A stretch of 17,845 nucleotides of DNA from Bacteroidaceae bacterium (GTDB lineage Bacteria; Bacteroidota; Bacteroidia; Bacteroidales; Bacteroidaceae), in the NCBI GenBank assembly GCA_900768625.1, contig CAAGDO010000288.1:1-17845 (forward strand), written 5' to 3'. Numbering within the stretch: position 1 is the stretch's first letter; each line of letters begins with the position of its first letter. Positions 16,369-17,845 of the stretch are shown one piece after another. Made by a program: the position numbers and the translations under genes. Under the pieces are notes generated by a model. The model worked only from the letters and a program-made list of their open reading frames with translations. It did not search any database and was not told where the DNA came from.

Positions 16369-16509
16369 ATGAACGAAGCATCAAAACTCAGACGTAAGGC
16401 TCGCGAAGCGCGCCAGGAACGACATGCCAAGCGCGTAGTAGGTGGCATCATGATAGCTCTTTTGCTCATTGCGGCATTGGCCACGATGGCTTATTGGGCA
16501 TTAGGATGA
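16369..16509 (+). CDS. Small single-pass membrane protein (46 aa), unknown function
   Basis: This short frame begins MNEASKLRRKAREARQERHA, very rich in Arg and Lys, and continues into a hydrophobic segment at about residues 23-45 (VVGGIMIALLLIAALATMAY), ending WALG. The layout predicts a basic cytoplasmic N-terminus and one membrane helix. It lies 75 bases after prfB and 49 before the CYTH gene, on the same strand, in a tight run that would otherwise leave a 265-base gap. I do not recognise a family. A chance frame is possible, but the textbook topology and the fit between neighbours make a real gene more likely. Confidence 0.65.
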   Translation: MNEASKLRRKAREARQERHAKRVVGGIMIALLLIAALATMAYWALG

Positions 16510-16558
16510 ACGGCCGCGCTTAATTGCCAGCTGGTTTTCCTTAAAAGGTAAACGGATT

Positions 16559-17026
16559 ATGCCTTTAGAAATAGAACGAAAATTTCTGGTGGAGGGCGAC
16601 TATAAGTCGCTCTCCTCTTCTCATAGCCACATTGTGCAGGGCTATATCTGCAGTGATCAGGGACGAACGGTTCGGGTGCGCATTCGCGACACGAAGGGCT
16701 ATCTGACGATCAAGGGGCCTTCCCGCGACGGTGGTCTTTCGCGTTATGAGTTTGAGAAGGAAATCACCCATGACGAAGCGCTTTCGCTGATGTTCCTTTG
16801 CCAGTCGGGCGTCATTGACAAGGTGCGCTGGCTTGTGCCTTACGGTAACCACACTTTCGAGGTGGACGAGTTTGCGGGCGACAATGCAGGACTGGTCGTG
16901 GCGGAGGTGGAACTCTCATCCCCCGATGAAGCCTTCGAACGTCCCCCCTTCCTCGGTGAGGAGGTGACGGGTGACCGTAGATACTACAATTCCCAACTTA
17001 GGGCCCATCCCTACAAGGATTGGTGA
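16559..17026 (+). CDS. CYTH domain / triphosphate tunnel metalloenzyme-like protein
   Basis: The 155-residue product is a single CYTH domain. The signature E4-x-E6-x-K8 (PLEIERKFLV) is at the N-terminus, followed by the tunnel-lining charged residues of the family: RVRIR at about 39-43, TIKG, EFEKEI, KVRW, FEVDEF and AEVEL. Such proteins bind triphosphates and divalent metal inside a beta-barrel tunnel. Bacterial members are inorganic triphosphatases, adenylate cyclases or of unknown activity, and sequence alone does not separate these. The length suits the short bacterial NE0496-like members more than multidomain YgiF. It probably belongs to the acyl-CoA ligase-prfB unit and ends just before a hairpin. 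Confidence 0.9.
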   Translation: MPLEIERKFLVEGDYKSLSSSHSHIVQGYICSDQGRTVRVRIRDTKGYLTIKGPSRDGGLSRYEFEKEITHDEALSLMFLCQSGVIDKVRWLVPYGNHTFEVDEFAGDNAGLVVAEVELSSPDEAFERPPFLGEEVTGDRRYYNSQLRAHPYKDW

Positions 17027-17031
17027 TATAC

Positions 17032-17077
17032 AAACGAGCAGCAACTTCTGCCTTGGGGCATGGGTCGCTGCTCGTTT
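17032..17077. terminator. Bidirectional-looking terminator hairpin
   Basis: AAACGAGCAGC (17032-17042) and GCTGCTCGTTT (17067-17077) form a perfect 11-bp stem, with a small inner dyad in the 24-base loop. It starts five bases after the CYTH stop and lies between convergent genes. The A/T-rich stem ends give a short T-tract on each strand, so it could end transcription from both sides. Confidence 0.8.
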
Positions 17078-17129
17078 CGATTGATGAAGAAAAAGTATTT
17101 CTGTTGATAGGCTAGAGTGGGGGAGTGCC

Positions 17130-17549
17130 TCATTTGATCCTTTTCGTGTAGGTATAGTCGTGGATATTCACGCAGAGTATGCCATTCTGTATCTTTACCC
17201 ATCCTTCGTTGCCTTTGTTTTTGTTTGAAGTCCACTGCTTTTTGTTCTTCTTTCGTTTGAAAAGCTGAGATGGGTGGTTTCCTGAAAATACTTCAGCATA
17301 GGTGGAGTCGCTGCTGAACACGACAAACGTCTGTTCCGGTCCTGCATCAAATCTAATCCCTGCTTCCCACAACCTGATGCAATCGTGAAGGGCATAGCTC
17401 CACGTATATCCCGCGGAACCAATACATCCGTGTTCGTCCCTATCGCTCCCGACGAGTCTTCCGAATGAGGAATGGGAGCAACTGCACAGCATCATCCCTG
17501 CGATGAGGCCGAATATCGTGATTGTCAGATTCTTCGTTGTCTTTGTCAT
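17130..17549 (-). CDS. Small lipoprotein, unknown function
   Basis: The 139-residue product starts MTKTTKNLTITIFGLIAGMM and has a lipobox L21-C22-S23-C24, so signal peptidase II would cut before C24 and the protein would be lipid-anchored. After it comes GRLVGSDRDEHGCIGSAGYT, then WSYALHDCIRLWEAG, whose two Cys could form a disulfide. The D-x-H-G-C..SAGYTWS pattern is familiar to me from small uncharacterised bacterial envelope proteins, but I cannot give it a function. The C-terminal part is basic in the middle (FKRKKNKKQW) and ends in a predicted beta-rich stretch. It is transcribed against its neighbours and has its own -7 motif. Confidence 0.8.
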   Translation of the reverse strand: MTKTTKNLTITIFGLIAGMMLCSCSHSSFGRLVGSDRDEHGCIGSAGYTWSYALHDCIRLWEAGIRFDAGPEQTFVVFSSDSTYAEVFSGNHPSQLFKRKKNKKQWTSNKNKGNEGWVKIQNGILCVNIHDYTYTKRIK

Positions 17550-17574
17550 ATCTGTCCCTTTTGTTTCTATGTTG

Positions 17575-17582
17575 CAAATGTA
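17575..17582 (-). promoter_or_regulatory. Bacteroidota -7 motif for the lipoprotein gene
   Basis: Read on the - strand this is TACATTTG, an exact TAnnTTTG match, giving a predicted transcript start near 17568 and a leader of about 19 bases before the ATG at 17549. No convincing TTTG -33 element is seen. Confidence 0.5.
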
Positions 17583-17658
17583 CGAATTTATTGCAGAATC
17601 GCGTACATTGTGTCATCTATTCTTTCGGTTTTGCGGACTGTGCATGATGAGGTCGTGA

Positions 17659-17680
17659 CGCGCGAAGCGAAAATCGCGCG
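17659..17680. repeat. GC-rich hairpin in the distal intergenic region
   Basis: CGCGCGA (17659-17665) pairs with TCGCGCG (17674-17680) around an 8-base loop. There is no T-tract on either side. It resembles in style the GC-rich hairpins near the left end. The rest of 17583-17728 shows no gene and no other signal. Confidence 0.4.
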
Positions 17681-17728
17681 GCAGAATCATAATGGGATTG
17701 CACGTCTCTGTTTATCCGCGCACACCAT

Positions 17729-17845
17729 GAAGTCGTCTGAACTTTTATGAAATTCAAGATTTGCCTTTATTTTTGAGGCGTTTTTGGGCCTTGAAGAAGG
17801 AGTGTAGCGAGCTACACGACTGATGAAAGGTCAAAAAACGGCCAA
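17729..17845. repeat. Truncated copy (C) of the TIR-bounded intergenic repeat
   Basis: It starts with GAAGTCGTCTGAACTT, identical to the first 16 bases of copy A and to the reverse complement of the right end of copy B, and runs off the window. Over about 100 bases it aligns with reversed copy B at roughly 85% by eye, including the AGGC/GCCT dyad (17776-17779 with 17788-17791). A second dyad, GTGTAGC/GCTACAC (17802-17808 with 17811-17817), is perfect here but degraded in copy B. About 80 more bases of element would be expected beyond the window. Confidence 0.75.

Noticed and set aside
17472..17750. 92-residue + strand frame at the right end
   Set aside because: It is antisense to the lipoprotein start and its promoter and runs into the repeat element.
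1..17845. CRISPR array, tRNA or rRNA genes, prophage or integrase genes
   Set aside because: I looked for regular direct repeats, cloverleaf-like sequences and recombinase motifs and found none.

Overview
The window looks like chromosomal DNA from a Bacteroidales bacterium, most probably Prevotella-like. The reasons are the Bacteroidota-type FtsL, an FtsI/PBP3 with a PASTA domain, a MurE with the meso-diaminopimelate signature, and three matches to the Bacteroidota -7 promoter motif TAnnTTTG. There is no sign of a phage, plasmid, CRISPR array, tRNA or rRNA. The first 31 bases are an untrimmed Illumina adapter, so the left edge is a contig end and not biology.

Layout. Bases 32-609 carry no credible gene. 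They hold a large imperfect inverted repeat built from phased YYAATG hexamers, a cluster of small GC-rich hairpins, and then the mraZ control region, with three TGGGG boxes about one helical turn apart next to a TAnnTTTG motif. From 610 to 12954 lies a division and cell wall (dcw) cluster, all on the + strand: mraZ, rsmH, ftsL, ftsI, an AAA-ATPase/PD-(D/E)XK family gene, murE, mraY, murD, ftsW. It ends at a strong 51-bp hairpin. A second + strand group, apparently with its own promoter, follows: a long-chain acyl-CoA synthetase, prfB (RF2), a 46-residue membrane protein and a CYTH/triphosphate tunnel protein. A bidirectional-looking hairpin separates this group from a small lipoprotein gene on the - strand.

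The dcw genes form one pathway. MurD, MurE and MraY build the peptidoglycan precursor and its first lipid-linked form. FtsW and FtsI are the septal glycosyltransferase/transpeptidase pair, and FtsL links them to the divisome. MraZ is the cluster's regulator and RsmH methylates 16S rRNA. Two departures stand out. An accessory ATPase/nuclease-type gene sits between ftsI and murE. The cluster also stops after ftsW: murG, murC, ftsQ, ftsA and ftsZ, which usually follow, are not here.

The least explained signal is a family of intergenic repeats with 16-bp terminal inverted repeats close to GAAGTCGTCTGAACTT. There is a 69-bp copy between rsmH and ftsL, a 183-bp copy between the ATPase gene and murE, and a third copy cut off by the right edge. 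The short copy equals the two ends of the long one with the middle removed, which suggests a MITE-like or structured-RNA element.
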